Origin: Brevibacterium picturae | GTDB lineage: Bacteria; Actinomycetota; Actinomycetes; Actinomycetales; Brevibacteriaceae | DNA: 15,629 bases | Direction: 5' to 3' | Assembly (NCBI RefSeq): GCF_030453725.1 | Contig: NZ_JAKDJU010000068.1 | Span: 1 to 15,629, forward strand | Shown here: piece by piece, positions 1 to 6,765 of the stretch | Layout of the letters: each line of letters opens with the position of its first letter | How positions within the stretch are numbered: the first letter of the stretch is position 1 | Translations under genes and position numbers: made by a program | Notes under the pieces: model-generated | The model's database searches: none | Seen by the model: the letters and a program-made list of their open reading frames with translations, nothing else | Told to the model about the DNA's origin: nothing

Positions 1-76
1 TCCGCTCGTCCGGGGCCTCTGTGGGATCGTCCGTCGGTGCCCCTGTGGGATCGTCCGTCGGTGCCCCTGTGGGATC
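1..76 (-). repeat. 24-bp in-frame tandem repeat in the peptidase tail
   Basis: About three copies of a 24-bp unit, read on the minus strand as an 8-residue Asp-Pro-Thr-Gly/Glu-Ala-Pro-Thr-Asp repeat. Copies are near-identical at the DNA level, including GTGGGATCG cores. More divergent Thr-Asp-Pro-Pro versions continue to about 135. The array reaches the window edge, so its full copy number is unknown. Confidence 0.85.
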
Positions 77-1615
77 GTCGGTCGGTGTTTCCGTCGGAGG
101 ATCCGTCGGTGGCGTGGTCGGAGGATCGGTCGGTGCGGGTGCCTCGCTGAGGTCGTAGCCGAGGGTGTGCACCGCATAGCCGATGGCCGGAGCGAAGATG
201 TCGATGGACTCCTTGCTCACGTTCTCGATCGTGTCGGTGGGCTGGTGATAGTTGGTGTCGTGCTTCTCTCCGACGGTTCCACCGAACCATTCGGCCTCCT
301 GCTCGGTCTTCGTTCCATCAGCGCCGGAGAACAGTCCGCTGGCGGGGATGCCGGCGAGCATGAACGCCTGGTAATCGGAGCGGCCGGAGAATTCGGTGCC
401 GATGTTCTTCTGATCCTGGGTGTCGAAGTAGTCGGTGAAGACCTTCTCGAGCTCCGTCGAACCCTCGGGCACGTTGACGCCGTCCGGAATCGGCACGTCG
501 GAACCGTCCGAGTCGAGGGTGCCGACGATGTAGTTGTCGGATCCGATCATGTCGAAGTTCATGTATGACTTGACCTTCGAGACCTCTGATTCGCTGAGGC
601 TCTCCACGTAATGGGTCGAACCGACGAGCCCGACCTCTTCTGCGCCCCACCAGCCGAAGCGGATGGCGTTGTCGTTCTCGGTCGGCTGTTCGGCCAGGGC
701 CTCGGCGCTGGCCAGCAGCGCGGCTGAGCCGGAACCGTTGTCGTTGACGCCCGGTCCTTCGGGGACACCGTCGAGGTGAGCGCCGAACATCTGGACGTTG
801 TCGTGGTCGCCGGCCTTGGTCTCGGCGATGACGTTCCAGGTCGTCGAGGTGGTGTATTCGGTCTCGAGGGTGAAGTCTGCCAGCAGCGGCTCGCCCTCGG
901 CGGCACCTTCGATCTTGGTCAGCAGATCGTTGCCGATGTTGTAGCTGGTGCCGACGGTGGGCGCACCGTTCTCGACGCGTTCGCCGAGGGTGGCGTTGAG
1001 GGTCTCATCGGGTGCGGAGGTGTCGTTGTTGTAGAGGATGACCGCTGCGGCTCCGGCATCGGTGGCCGCCTGGGTCTTCTCTCCGAAGGAACAGGACCCG
1101 CGTGCGACGAGGACGAGTGCGCCCTCGGCACTGTCATCGAAGTCGCTGGCCGCACAGCCGAGCTGACCGCCGGCCAGGTCGCTGTAGTCGTCATCGACCG
1201 GCAGCGCCACCGGCAGGTCCGCCAGCGGCTCTTCGGTGCCCTCGGTGTAGCTGGCCGGGGTGACCTCGAGCTCCTCGCCGTCAACGCTGACAGCGACCTC
1301 GCCGAACGTCTGGTCCTCGACCTCGAAGGCCTGTCGTTCGACGTCGAAGGCGCCGGTGGCCTCAAGCGTCTGTTCGACGTATTCAACGGCCTCTTCGTAG
1401 CCGGGAGTCCCCAATGCCCGGAAGCCCTCATCCGAATGAGAGGTCGAGATATCGGAGATCTCCTGCAGATGTTCCATCACGGCGTCGCCCGTGACGCCCA
1501 TATCGGTGTGCTCGGTCGGGCCCGCGTTTCCGGTCGCCAGTGCCGGACTGAATCCGCCCAGAGCCAGGCCGGTGGCAGCGGTGACCGCCAACCATGTTTT
1601 GGTGCGTAACTTCAT
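1..1615 (-). CDS. Secreted M28-family zinc aminopeptidase with PA domain (3' end outside window)
   Basis: Secreted metalloaminopeptidase that removes N-terminal residues from peptides outside the cell. I translated 538 residues from an ATG at 1613-1615, with GAAAGGAA as ribosome binding site just upstream. Residues 1-28 are a Sec signal peptide ending near ALA-T. A protease-associated (PA) insert lies at about 130-250, with Cys154 and Cys175 possibly paired. The M28 core shows all expected zinc residues: His280 (GAHLDG), Asp292 (GVNDNGSG), Glu326 as base with Glu327 as ligand (WWGAEEVGL), Asp355 (NFDMIGS) and His457. From about 493 the protein becomes a Pro/Thr/Asp-rich tail with 8-residue repeats and is cut by the window edge. 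Such tails often act as wall spacers or glycosylated linkers, so an anchor signal may follow (inference). The family call is firm; the substrate is unknown. Confidence 0.93.
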   Translation of the reverse strand, partial: MKLRTKTWLAVTAATGLALGGFSPALATGNAGPTEHTDMGVTGDAVMEHLQEISDISTSHSDEGFRALGTPGYEEAVEYVEQTLEATGAFDVERQAFEVEDQTFGEVAVSVDGEELEVTPASYTEGTEEPLADLPVALPVDDDYSDLAGGQLGCAASDFDDSAEGALVLVARGSCSFGEKTQAATDAGAAAVILYNNDTSAPDETLNATLGERVENGAPTVGTSYNIGNDLLTKIEGAAEGEPLLADFTLETEYTTSTTWNVIAETKAGDHDNVQMFGAHLDGVPEGPGVNDNGSGSAALLASAEALAEQPTENDNAIRFGWWGAEEVGLVGSTHYVESLSESEVSKVKSYMNFDMIGSDNYIVGTLDSDGSDVPIPDGVNVPEGSTELEKVFTDYFDTQDQKNIGTEFSGRSDYQAFMLAGIPASGLFSGADGTKTEQEAEWFGGTVGEKHDTNYHQPTDTIENVSKESIDIFAPAIGYAVHTLGYDLSEAPAPTDPPTTPPTDPPTETPTDDPTGAPTDDPTGAPTDDPTEAPDER

Positions 1616-1879
1616 AGAGTTCCTTTCACTCCTCAGGTGCCAGACGAACCATGACTGTTCTGCGCACACGCCTGCGAGCGGGCATCTCTGACCGCGCTCG
1701 GCCATCGACCGAACCTCACCCACAGGTCATCGCAGCACACGAACAGTTGAGCGCGAACCGGAGGCACCGACGCCGCCAGAATTCACAGCAGCAGCGGTGC
1801 CAGGCTGTCGAGCTCAAGGGGAAGCTTGATTCTCGCGTTTCGCAATGTCTTCGCCATTGGTAACGAAATACGTACATCT

Positions 1880-1895
1880 ATAACAAAACGGTGAC
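1880..1895 (+). promoter_or_regulatory. Candidate MtrA-type direct repeat
   Basis: ATAAC at 1880-1884 and GTGAC at 1891-1895 are spaced exactly 11 bp start to start, one helical turn, as expected for an OmpR-family regulator. The site overlaps a possible minus-strand -10 (TATAGA, 1877-1882) for the peptidase gene. A further lone GTAAC lies at 1860-1864. Assignment to MtrA rests on resemblance to GTAAC repeats known from actinobacteria. Confidence 0.35.
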
Positions 1896-1942
1896 ACAAC
1901 TCACATTGAGCTTTAATCTAGTTCATCACCCGGGGGTTTGAG

Positions 1943-1958
1943 GTAACGAAACAATAAC
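1943..1958 (+). promoter_or_regulatory. Candidate MtrA-type direct repeat
   Basis: GTAAC at 1943-1947 and ATAAC at 1954-1958, again 11 bp apart, with the shared spacer start GAAACA. It lies about 30 bp upstream of the -35 element of the VIT1 gene promoter, a position suited to activation or to control of both divergent genes. Confidence 0.4.
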
Positions 1959-1986
1959 AACCGATACTTTGTCGATTGCGCAAGTG

Positions 1987-2016
1987 TTGAATTCAATCGC
2001 CTACTCACAGTAGAAT
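1987..2016 (+). promoter_or_regulatory. Sigma70-type promoter of the VIT1 gene, likely leaderless
   Basis: TTGAAT (1987-1992) and TAGAAT (2011-2016) are separated by 18 bp. A start site about 7 nt after the -10 falls at 2023-2024, on the GTG start codon itself. No Shine-Dalgarno sequence precedes the start, so a leaderless mRNA is the natural reading. Confidence 0.6.
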
Positions 2017-2023
2017 CCGACCA

Positions 2024-3130
2024 GTGATGAACAACGAATCAACGGTCCCCGACGAGCCGCATGAGCCCGATCGCAGGACGATCAGACGATGGCAGAGATA
2101 CCTTGCCAACGAGCGGCTCGAGGAGCGCGTCTACCGCGATCTGGCCGAGCGGCGCTCCGGCGAGGATCGCGAGATCCTCCTCGCTCTGGCCACCGCCGAA
2201 TCCCGACATCAGGAGCATTGGATCGACCTCCTCGGCGAGCATGCCGAGAAGAAGCGCGCCCCCGATCTGATCACCCTGAGCCTCGCGTTCCTGGGCCGGC
2301 TGTTCGGATCGGTCTTCGTCCTCGCTCTGGCTCAGCAGTCGGAGACCAGCTCTCCCTATGACGACGACGAGGCGGCATCGGCGGAGATGGCCGCCGACGA
2401 ACGGATCCACGCCGAGGTCGTCCGCGCTCTCGCTGCCCGCTCCCGCGCCCGCCTGTCCGGCAATTTCCGCGCCGCGGTCTTCGGCGCAAACGACGGACTC
2501 GTGTCGAATCTCGCGCTCGTCCTCGGGGTCGGAGCCGCGGGCGTGGGCAACCATGTCATCCTGCTCACCGGCATCTCCGGCCTGCTCGCCGGAGCCCTGT
2601 CGATGGGCGCCGGAGAGTACATCTCCGTGCGGTCACAGCGCGAGCTCCTCGATGCCTCGACTCCCGATCCCGAATCACGCCATGCGCTGGCCGATCTCAA
2701 CATCGACGCCAATGAGCTCGCGCTCGTCTTCCGGGCCAGGGGCATGGACTCGCCCGAGGCCGACGCTCGGGCGCACAAGACGATCGCCGCGGCCAAGAAT
2801 CAGAAGGCACCGCAGCTGCCCGCCCTTGATTCGGGCGTCGACCGCGACGAGTTGGGAACCGGTCTGGGCGCTGCGCTGTCGAGCTTCGGCTTCTTCTCCT
2901 CGGGCGCGCTCATCCCGATCCTCCCCTACATCGTCGGCATGTCGGGTCTGCCCGCCGTGGTCCTCTCGGCCGGACTCGTCGGCATCGCGCTCCTCTTCAC
3001 CGGCGGCACCGTCGGCCTGCTCTCCGGCACCGCCCCGGGGCCACGTGCGCTGCGCCAGCTTGCGATCGGATTCGGTGCGGCGGCCGTGACCTACCTGCTC
3101 GGCCTCCTCTTCGGCGTCAGCACCGGCTGA
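2024..3130 (+). CDS. Ferritin-like / VIT1-CCC1 family membrane iron (or Mn) transporter
   Basis: Membrane protein of 368 residues, probably moving Fe2+ or Mn2+ across the cytoplasmic membrane. The N-terminal half (about 20-135) is a ferritin/rubrerythrin-like helical domain. It has an early Glu pair (Glu33/Glu34) and two ExxH motifs, Glu59-His62 (ESRH) and Glu126-His129 (ERIH), the pattern of a di-iron site. From about 145 the VIT1/CCC1 domain begins (FGANDGLVSNLALVLG), followed by membrane helices and MGAGEYISVRSQ. The same order is found in MbfA, the membrane-bound ferritin iron exporter of rhizobia, so export to relieve iron stress is the likely role. Start is GTG 2024 or ATG 2027, both without a Shine-Dalgarno; the promoter position favours a leaderless start. 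Metal and transport direction cannot be read from sequence. Confidence 0.88.
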   Translation: MMNNESTVPDEPHEPDRRTIRRWQRYLANERLEERVYRDLAERRSGEDREILLALATAESRHQEHWIDLLGEHAEKKRAPDLITLSLAFLGRLFGSVFVLALAQQSETSSPYDDDEAASAEMAADERIHAEVVRALAARSRARLSGNFRAAVFGANDGLVSNLALVLGVGAAGVGNHVILLTGISGLLAGALSMGAGEYISVRSQRELLDASTPDPESRHALADLNIDANELALVFRARGMDSPEADARAHKTIAAAKNQKAPQLPALDSGVDRDELGTGLGAALSSFGFFSSGALIPILPYIVGMSGLPAVVLSAGLVGIALLFTGGTVGLLSGTAPGPRALRQLAIGFGAAAVTYLLGLLFGVSTG

Positions 3131-3186
3131 TCGACGCTGCCGCCCGATCGGCACCCTGCGGCCCTGCTGCCGCCCTGAAGAGAACC

Positions 3187-3192
3187 TAGACT
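3187..3192 (+). promoter_or_regulatory. -10 element of pabC, leaderless arrangement
   Basis: TAGACT ends 6 nt before the ATG at 3199 and no purine-rich Shine-Dalgarno is present. Transcription starting about 7 nt after the -10 would begin at the start codon. No good -35 is visible near 3164-3169. Confidence 0.45.
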
Positions 3193-3198
3193 GTCTGT

Positions 3199-4086
3199 AT
3201 GACAGAAACTCTTGTCCTCATCGACCCTGCCGCGTCCACCGTCGAGGTGTCTGACCTCGGCGCACCGCAGCTGCCCGTCACGGATCTGTCGGCCCATCGC
3301 GGGGACGGCATCTTCGAAACCGTTCTCGTCGGCCTCGGCGACTCGGACGTGACCGTGGTGAATCGGGATCGCCACTTCGCACGGTTCCGCTCATCCGCCT
3401 CGGCGCTGGGCCTGCCCGATCCGGACCCGGAACTGTGGGACCGAGCCCTGGAGGCCGTGATCGCCGAGGTGCGCGCCGCCGACCCGTCCATCACCGAGTT
3501 CGGCGTCCGCTACGCGCTGTCACGCGGAACCCAGAACCCGGACGGAAGCCAGAGCCCGCGGGGGTGGGCCTTCAACGTCCCCGTCGACGAGAAGATCACG
3601 CGAGCACGAGGTGAGGGCATCAGCGCCGTCAGCCTCGATCGTGGATACGACGCCTACCTCGGAAGCAAGGCGCCCTGGCTGCTCATCGGAGCCAAGACAC
3701 TGTCCTATGCGGTCAACCAGGCCGCCGGCCGGTACGCGGCGGAGCAGGGCGCCGATGAGGCCCTGTTCGTCTCCCATGACGGCATCGTCCTCGAAGGCCC
3801 GACATCCAACCTCATCATTCGCCGAGGCGATCGCCTCCTCACGCCCGCCCCGGAGGCGGGCCTGCTCTCGGGCACGACCCAGCGCCTGATCTTCGACCAT
3901 GCCAGAGAGCTCGGGCTCAGTGCCGAATATGCGGACTTCGGCCTGAGCGAGGTCATCGATGCCGACGGCGCGTGGTACGTGTCCTCAATGCGCACGGCCG
4001 TGACGCTGAACCAGCTGGACGGGAACCCGATCAAGCGGGATGAGGATCTGACAGCGCGGCTTCAGACGCTGATCACGGCCGGCTGA
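3199..4086 (+). CDS. pabC: Aminodeoxychorismate lyase-like class IV PLP enzyme
   Basis: 295-residue fold-type IV PLP enzyme, cytoplasmic. Lys166 (IGAKTLSYAVNQ) is the Schiff-base lysine, Glu199 in EGPTSNLII should contact the pyridine nitrogen, and LSGTT at 223-227 matches the phosphate-binding segment. The N-terminal HRGDGIFET is typical of the aminodeoxychorismate lyase/BCAT group. PabC splits 4-amino-4-deoxychorismate into p-aminobenzoate and pyruvate for folate. No pabA or pabB partner is in the window, so a branched-chain or D-amino acid aminotransferase remains possible; KxLSY and the overall length favour PabC. The gap after the VIT1 gene is 68 bp and it appears to have its own promoter. 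Its 3' end overlaps the convergent small membrane protein gene by 14 bp. Confidence 0.8.
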   Translation: MTETLVLIDPAASTVEVSDLGAPQLPVTDLSAHRGDGIFETVLVGLGDSDVTVVNRDRHFARFRSSASALGLPDPDPELWDRALEAVIAEVRAADPSITEFGVRYALSRGTQNPDGSQSPRGWAFNVPVDEKITRARGEGISAVSLDRGYDAYLGSKAPWLLIGAKTLSYAVNQAAGRYAAEQGADEALFVSHDGIVLEGPTSNLIIRRGDRLLTPAPEAGLLSGTTQRLIFDHARELGLSAEYADFGLSEVIDADGAWYVSSMRTAVTLNQLDGNPIKRDEDLTARLQTLITAG

Positions 4087-4327
4087 CGCCATCGGTGTAT
4101 CCGGCCTCAGAACCTGGCGCCGAGGCTTTCGCCCCACGGCGGTCCGCGGCGGGACGATATGTCGGCACGATCACCGTGAGAACCAGCGCGAGTATGCACG
4201 CCCCGCACCCGATGAACCACAGGATCCAGAAGATGTCGGCGAGCAGGGGGAAGAGACCCAGGAAGAAGCTCAGCGCGCTGAGGACGAACAGCCCGGTGAC
4301 GACCGTGACTTTCCATTTGCTGAGCAT
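4073..4327 (-). CDS. Small two-helix membrane protein
   Basis: 84 residues from the ATG at 4325-4327, which is preceded by a purine-rich GGGGAG ribosome binding site. An upstream in-frame start at 4384 lacks one and adds a basic stretch, so I rejected it. Two hydrophobic segments (about 6-28, VTVVTGLFVLSALSFFLG, and 31-56, IFWILWFIGCGAC) are followed by a short polar C-terminus rich in Ala, Arg and Gly. I do not recognise the family. It converges on pabC with a 14-bp overlap and is divergent from the DUF4235 gene. The composition matches real membrane proteins rather than an antisense artefact, because most of the frame lies outside pabC. Confidence 0.7.
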   Translation of the reverse strand: MLSKWKVTVVTGLFVLSALSFFLGLFPLLADIFWILWFIGCGACILALVLTVIVPTYRPAADRRGAKASAPGSEAGYTDGVSRP

Positions 4328-4524
4328 TCCTGCTCCCCTCGTGCGCTGATGCCTCAATCTATCGGTCATTCGGGCACCACGCATCCCTCGAAAGTATGAA
4401 CTTCTGCCACCTGCGTACGAGGGCGTCTCCTGCGCTAGTGTGGTCCCGTACGGATTCGCTACCCAGCGACATCTGCGCGGCGCAACATCGTCGCAGGCAC
4501 AACGTCTAACGAAAGGACACGAGC

Positions 4525-4824
4525 ATGGGAAAGCTCGCTTGGCAGGTCATCGGCGTCGGAGCGCCCATTGCGGCAACCTTCGTGGCTCGCAAGGCGTTGA
4601 CCTTCGTATGGGAGAAGTCGACCAAACGCCCCGCACCGAACAACCCCGTCGATGACGACATCTCGATGTCCGAGGCTCTGGCCTGGACCATCGTCTCGGG
4701 TGTCGGCGTCGCCGTGGCGCGGCTCGTCGCTCAGCGGATTGCCGCCACCACCGTTCGCAACGGATTCGGAGACGAGGCTCTGCCCAAGAAGTTCCGCAAG
4801 CCGCTCGAAGAAGACGCCGACTGA
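4525..4824 (+). CDS. DUF4235 domain-containing membrane protein
   Basis: 99 residues matching the actinobacterial DUF4235 family: an N-terminal hydrophobic segment (about 5-22, WQVIGVGAPIAATFVARK), a central basic/Pro stretch, then a second hydrophobic segment (about 50-75, EALAWTIVSGVGVAVARLV) and a charged tail. The ATG at 4525 has AAAGGA at 4512-4517, 7 nt upstream. A possible -10 (TAGTGT, 4436-4441) lies 83 bp upstream but lacks a good -35. Function of the family is unknown. It is a single-gene unit convergent with aroD; the stops are 25 bp apart with a tandem repeat between them. Confidence 0.82.
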   Translation: MGKLAWQVIGVGAPIAATFVARKALTFVWEKSTKRPAPNNPVDDDISMSEALAWTIVSGVGVAVARLVAQRIAATTVRNGFGDEALPKKFRKPLEEDAD

Positions 4825-4825
4825 A

Positions 4826-4867
4826 CGCTCAACCGCAGAGTCGGTCCGCTCAACCGTAGAGTCGGTC
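4826..4867. repeat. 21-bp tandem duplication across the aroD stop codon
   Basis: Two abutting 21-bp copies, 4826-4846 and 4847-4867, identical except for one C/T change. The right copy holds the last codons and stop of aroD (Asp-Arg-Leu-Tyr-Gly-stop on the minus strand). The left copy lies after the stop and repeats them as Asp-Arg-Leu-Cys-Gly-stop, ending at the DUF4235 stop. Confidence 0.9.
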
Positions 4868-5794
4868 GAAGATCCCGGCCAGGTCCGCAACAGCGATCTG
4901 GCCGGGTGCCGACGACTGAGCCAGCTGCGCGAACGACGCGCAGCTGCCGAAATCGCCGCCCATGACCCGGCTGGTTCTGCCCAACCGACCCATGGAGATT
5001 CCGAGCACGGGAATCCCCGCGGTCTCATCCGCCTGCGCGGTGGCCCGCAGCAGGTCCGCAACATCGGCATGAGTCTGCGGCATCATGGCAATCTTCGCCA
5101 CATCTGCACCACTGTCGAACATTGTGGCGAACGTGGCCACCATCGACTCTGTCGAGTCCGTCCCGGCGAAGTTGTGGTGTGAAGCCACCACCGACATGCC
5201 ATGGTTGTGCGCCGTGTCGATGAGGTCGGCGGCCTGGCTGCGCTCGATCTCGACATCGAGCGCCCACGTTGTTGCCGTGGTGGCCGGCGTTGCCGTGGTG
5301 GCCGTTGCCGTGGTGGCCGATCTTGCCGTGGCGGTCGGCGTTACCGTGGTGGCCGGTGCCGGCGGCCCGGACAGTCCGGTGATGATCGCCGTGAGGATCG
5401 CCGTGTAGTCCCTTTCGCTCACGTCCGCGGCTCCACCTTCGAACCCCGTCCGCAGCGTGATGAGAACCGGAAGCCCCGCCCCGGTGACGTGCACGGCCAG
5501 GCCCAGAACCGCCTCGGCGGATTCAGCAGCGTCGGAACCCCCGCTCTCCTCATCCGCGATACTCGCGATCACGGGATCGATGCGCCATTCGATGACGTCG
5601 ACGACTCCGGTCTCGGCGATGGCGCTGCACTGCCGTGCGATCTCCTCGGGCGAGGTCACCTGGACGGGAACGATGATGGCCGGGCGCCGCGGATCGACCA
5701 CCGCAGGAGTCGCCGCCCGGATCGCAGCCGAGACGGACGAATCGTCGGCGCCCGGGAAGTCTGCGGCATCATTGAGGAACGGCAATTGCTTCAT
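4850..5794 (-). CDS. aroD: Type I 3-dehydroquinate dehydratase with Ala/Thr-rich insertion
   Basis: Cytoplasmic shikimate-pathway enzyme that dehydrates 3-dehydroquinate to 3-dehydroshikimate through a Schiff base. Matches to the E. coli enzyme include Glu69/Arg71 (IEWRID), Arg115, Asp180/Glu182 (LDVEIE), His206 or His207 (ASHHNFAGT), the Schiff-base Lys234 (DVAKIAMMPQ), Arg276 (GRTSRV) and Gln299 (SAPGQI). At 314 residues it is longer than the usual 225-250. The excess is an N-terminal extension, a short acidic stretch at about 81-92, and an Ala/Thr run at about 145-177 encoded by 15-bp repeats. That run sits just before the strand with Asp180/Glu182, in what should be a surface loop, so activity may be kept. 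A TAGGCT -10 lies 6 nt before the ATG and no Shine-Dalgarno is present, suggesting a leaderless start. Confidence 0.92.
   Translation of the reverse strand: MKQLPFLNDAADFPGADDSSVSAAIRAATPAVVDPRRPAIIVPVQVTSPEEIARQCSAIAETGVVDVIEWRIDPVIASIADEESGGSDAAESAEAVLGLAVHVTGAGLPVLITLRTGFEGGAADVSERDYTAILTAIITGLSGPPAPATTVTPTATARSATTATATTATPATTATTWALDVEIERSQAADLIDTAHNHGMSVVASHHNFAGTDSTESMVATFATMFDSGADVAKIAMMPQTHADVADLLRATAQADETAGIPVLGISMGRLGRTSRVMGGDFGSCASFAQLAQSSAPGQIAVADLAGIFDRLYG
5271..5354 (-). repeat. 15-bp minisatellite inside aroD
   Basis: Five 15-bp units related to GTTGCCGTGGTGGCC (plus strand): 5271-5285, 5289-5303, 5304-5318, 5322-5336 and 5340-5354. Three are identical and two have changes; 3-nt spacers separate most of them. 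Each encodes roughly Ala-Thr-Thr-Ala-Thr on the minus strand. Every unit and spacer is a multiple of 3, so the aroD frame is kept. Confidence 0.88.
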
Positions 5795-5796
5795 GA

Positions 5797-5816
5797 CCCC
5801 AGCCTAAGTGCTGGGG
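5797..5816. promoter_or_regulatory. Inverted repeat in the aroD / hydrolase divergent gap
   Basis: CCCCAGC (5797-5803) and GCTGGGG (5810-5816) form a perfect 7-bp inverted repeat with a 6-nt spacer, 2 bp from the aroD start codon. It overlaps the aroD -10 (TAGGCT, minus strand, 5801-5806) and lies 28 bp before the hydrolase start. It could be an operator for both genes or a hairpin in the hydrolase leader. Confidence 0.4.
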
Positions 5817-5844
5817 CCGGCGTACCAGCGAAGAGGAACAGCAC

Positions 5845-6645
5845 GTGGAGACCAGGGACCAGCTCACCATCACCACCCGAGACGGATTTCCGCTCGCGAT
5901 CCAGGTCAGCGGCCCTCCGGAGGCGCCGGCTCTGCTTCTCCTCCAAGGACAGGCCAACTCCCACGAATGGTGGGCCGAACTGCGCTCGGACTTCGAACCG
6001 CAGTTTCGCACAATCACCTTCGACTACCGCGGCACCGGCGGCAGTCGGGGCGAACTGACCGAGCTCTCGACTGCGAGCTTCGCCGCCGATGCCGCCGAGG
6101 TACTCGACCACTTGGGCATCACTCGCGCTGGAGTCTACGGAACGTCGATGGGCGGTCGCATCGCTCAGATGCTGGCGTTGGATTTCCCCGACCGCGTCGC
6201 TGCCCTGGTCCTGGGGTGCACCACGCCGGGCGGACCGAAGTCCGTCAGACGCCCGCGTGAAGTGGGCCAGTCCTTGGCCCGCCTCCGCGGTCGCGAACAC
6301 ACCCAGTACCTGTTCTCGCTGTTCTACACCCCGAACTGGACTGTGGCCCCGAGGTACAGCAAACTGCTCGGCGATGACACGATGACCACCCAGGAGTCTG
6401 CGGCTCACCTGCGCATCAGCGCCGGCCACGATGCCTGGGAACGACTACCGGAGGTCGCGGCACCGACGCTCATCGTCCACGGCGACGATGACCTCATGAA
6501 TCCCGTCGAGAACGCCGGCCTGCTGCATGAGCGCATCCCGGACTCCCGGATCATCATCTGCCCTGGCGGTCGGCATGGCTTCTTCGAAGAGTTCGCCGAG
6601 GCGGTCACCCCCGAGATCATCGGCTTCCTGCACGACGTTTCCTGA
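5845..6645 (+). CDS. Alpha/beta hydrolase
   Basis: 266-residue alpha/beta-fold hydrolase, cytoplasmic (no signal peptide). The triad is visible: Ser101 in the nucleophile elbow GTSMGG, Asp216 in HGDDDLMNP and His244 in GGRHGFFEEF. The oxyanion-side motif is LLLQGQANSHEWW and the FDYRGTGGS loop is typical of esterases, lactonases and related enzymes such as 3-oxoadipate enol-lactonase. The start is GTG 5845 with GAGGAA 6 nt upstream. It is divergent from aroD across only 50 bp, which may mean shared control. The substrate cannot be deduced; no degradation pathway genes are adjacent. Confidence 0.85.
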   Translation: METRDQLTITTRDGFPLAIQVSGPPEAPALLLLQGQANSHEWWAELRSDFEPQFRTITFDYRGTGGSRGELTELSTASFAADAAEVLDHLGITRAGVYGTSMGGRIAQMLALDFPDRVAALVLGCTTPGGPKSVRRPREVGQSLARLRGREHTQYLFSLFYTPNWTVAPRYSKLLGDDTMTTQESAAHLRISAGHDAWERLPEVAAPTLIVHGDDDLMNPVENAGLLHERIPDSRIIICPGGRHGFFEEFAEAVTPEIIGFLHDVS

Positions 6646-6765
6646 GTACCGCCTCCTGGACTCCGCCGCATGTCCTCGACAAGCGGGCCGGAGCGATCAG
6701 CATCAAGAACCCACATAATGTAACAAAACAGATAAGGTCATACCCATCTGCCTCAACCATAGTTT

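Larger units (their letters stand above)
1616..2023. other. Divergent intergenic region, peptidase / VIT1 protein
   Basis: This 408-bp gap separates two divergent genes. The part next to the peptidase (1616-1860) is GC-rich with no gene I can support. Read on the minus strand it would be a leader of roughly 250 nt if transcription starts near the TATAGA element at 1877-1882. I looked for a c-di-AMP (ydaO) type riboswitch there and did not find its conserved blocks. The part next to the VIT1 gene (1860-2020) is clearly more AT-rich and holds two GTAAC-like direct repeats and a promoter, listed separately. Confidence 0.6.

Noticed and set aside
1..135. Possible CRISPR array at the left edge
   Set aside because: The repeats are contiguous 24-bp codon-phased units with no unique spacers and lie inside the peptidase reading frame.
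776..1609. Plus-strand open frame of 277 codons opposite the M28 peptidase
   Set aside because: The minus strand encodes a complete set of M28 zinc ligands; the plus frame is its complement.
1616..1870. Riboswitch in the long peptidase leader
   Set aside because: Long leaders of actinobacterial wall hydrolases often carry a c-di-AMP riboswitch, but I could not find its conserved sequence blocks on the minus strand.
5201..6058. Plus-strand open frame of 285 codons over aroD and the hydrolase start
   Set aside because: It contains an Arg/Gly run produced by reading the aroD minisatellite in another frame, and spans a divergent promoter gap.
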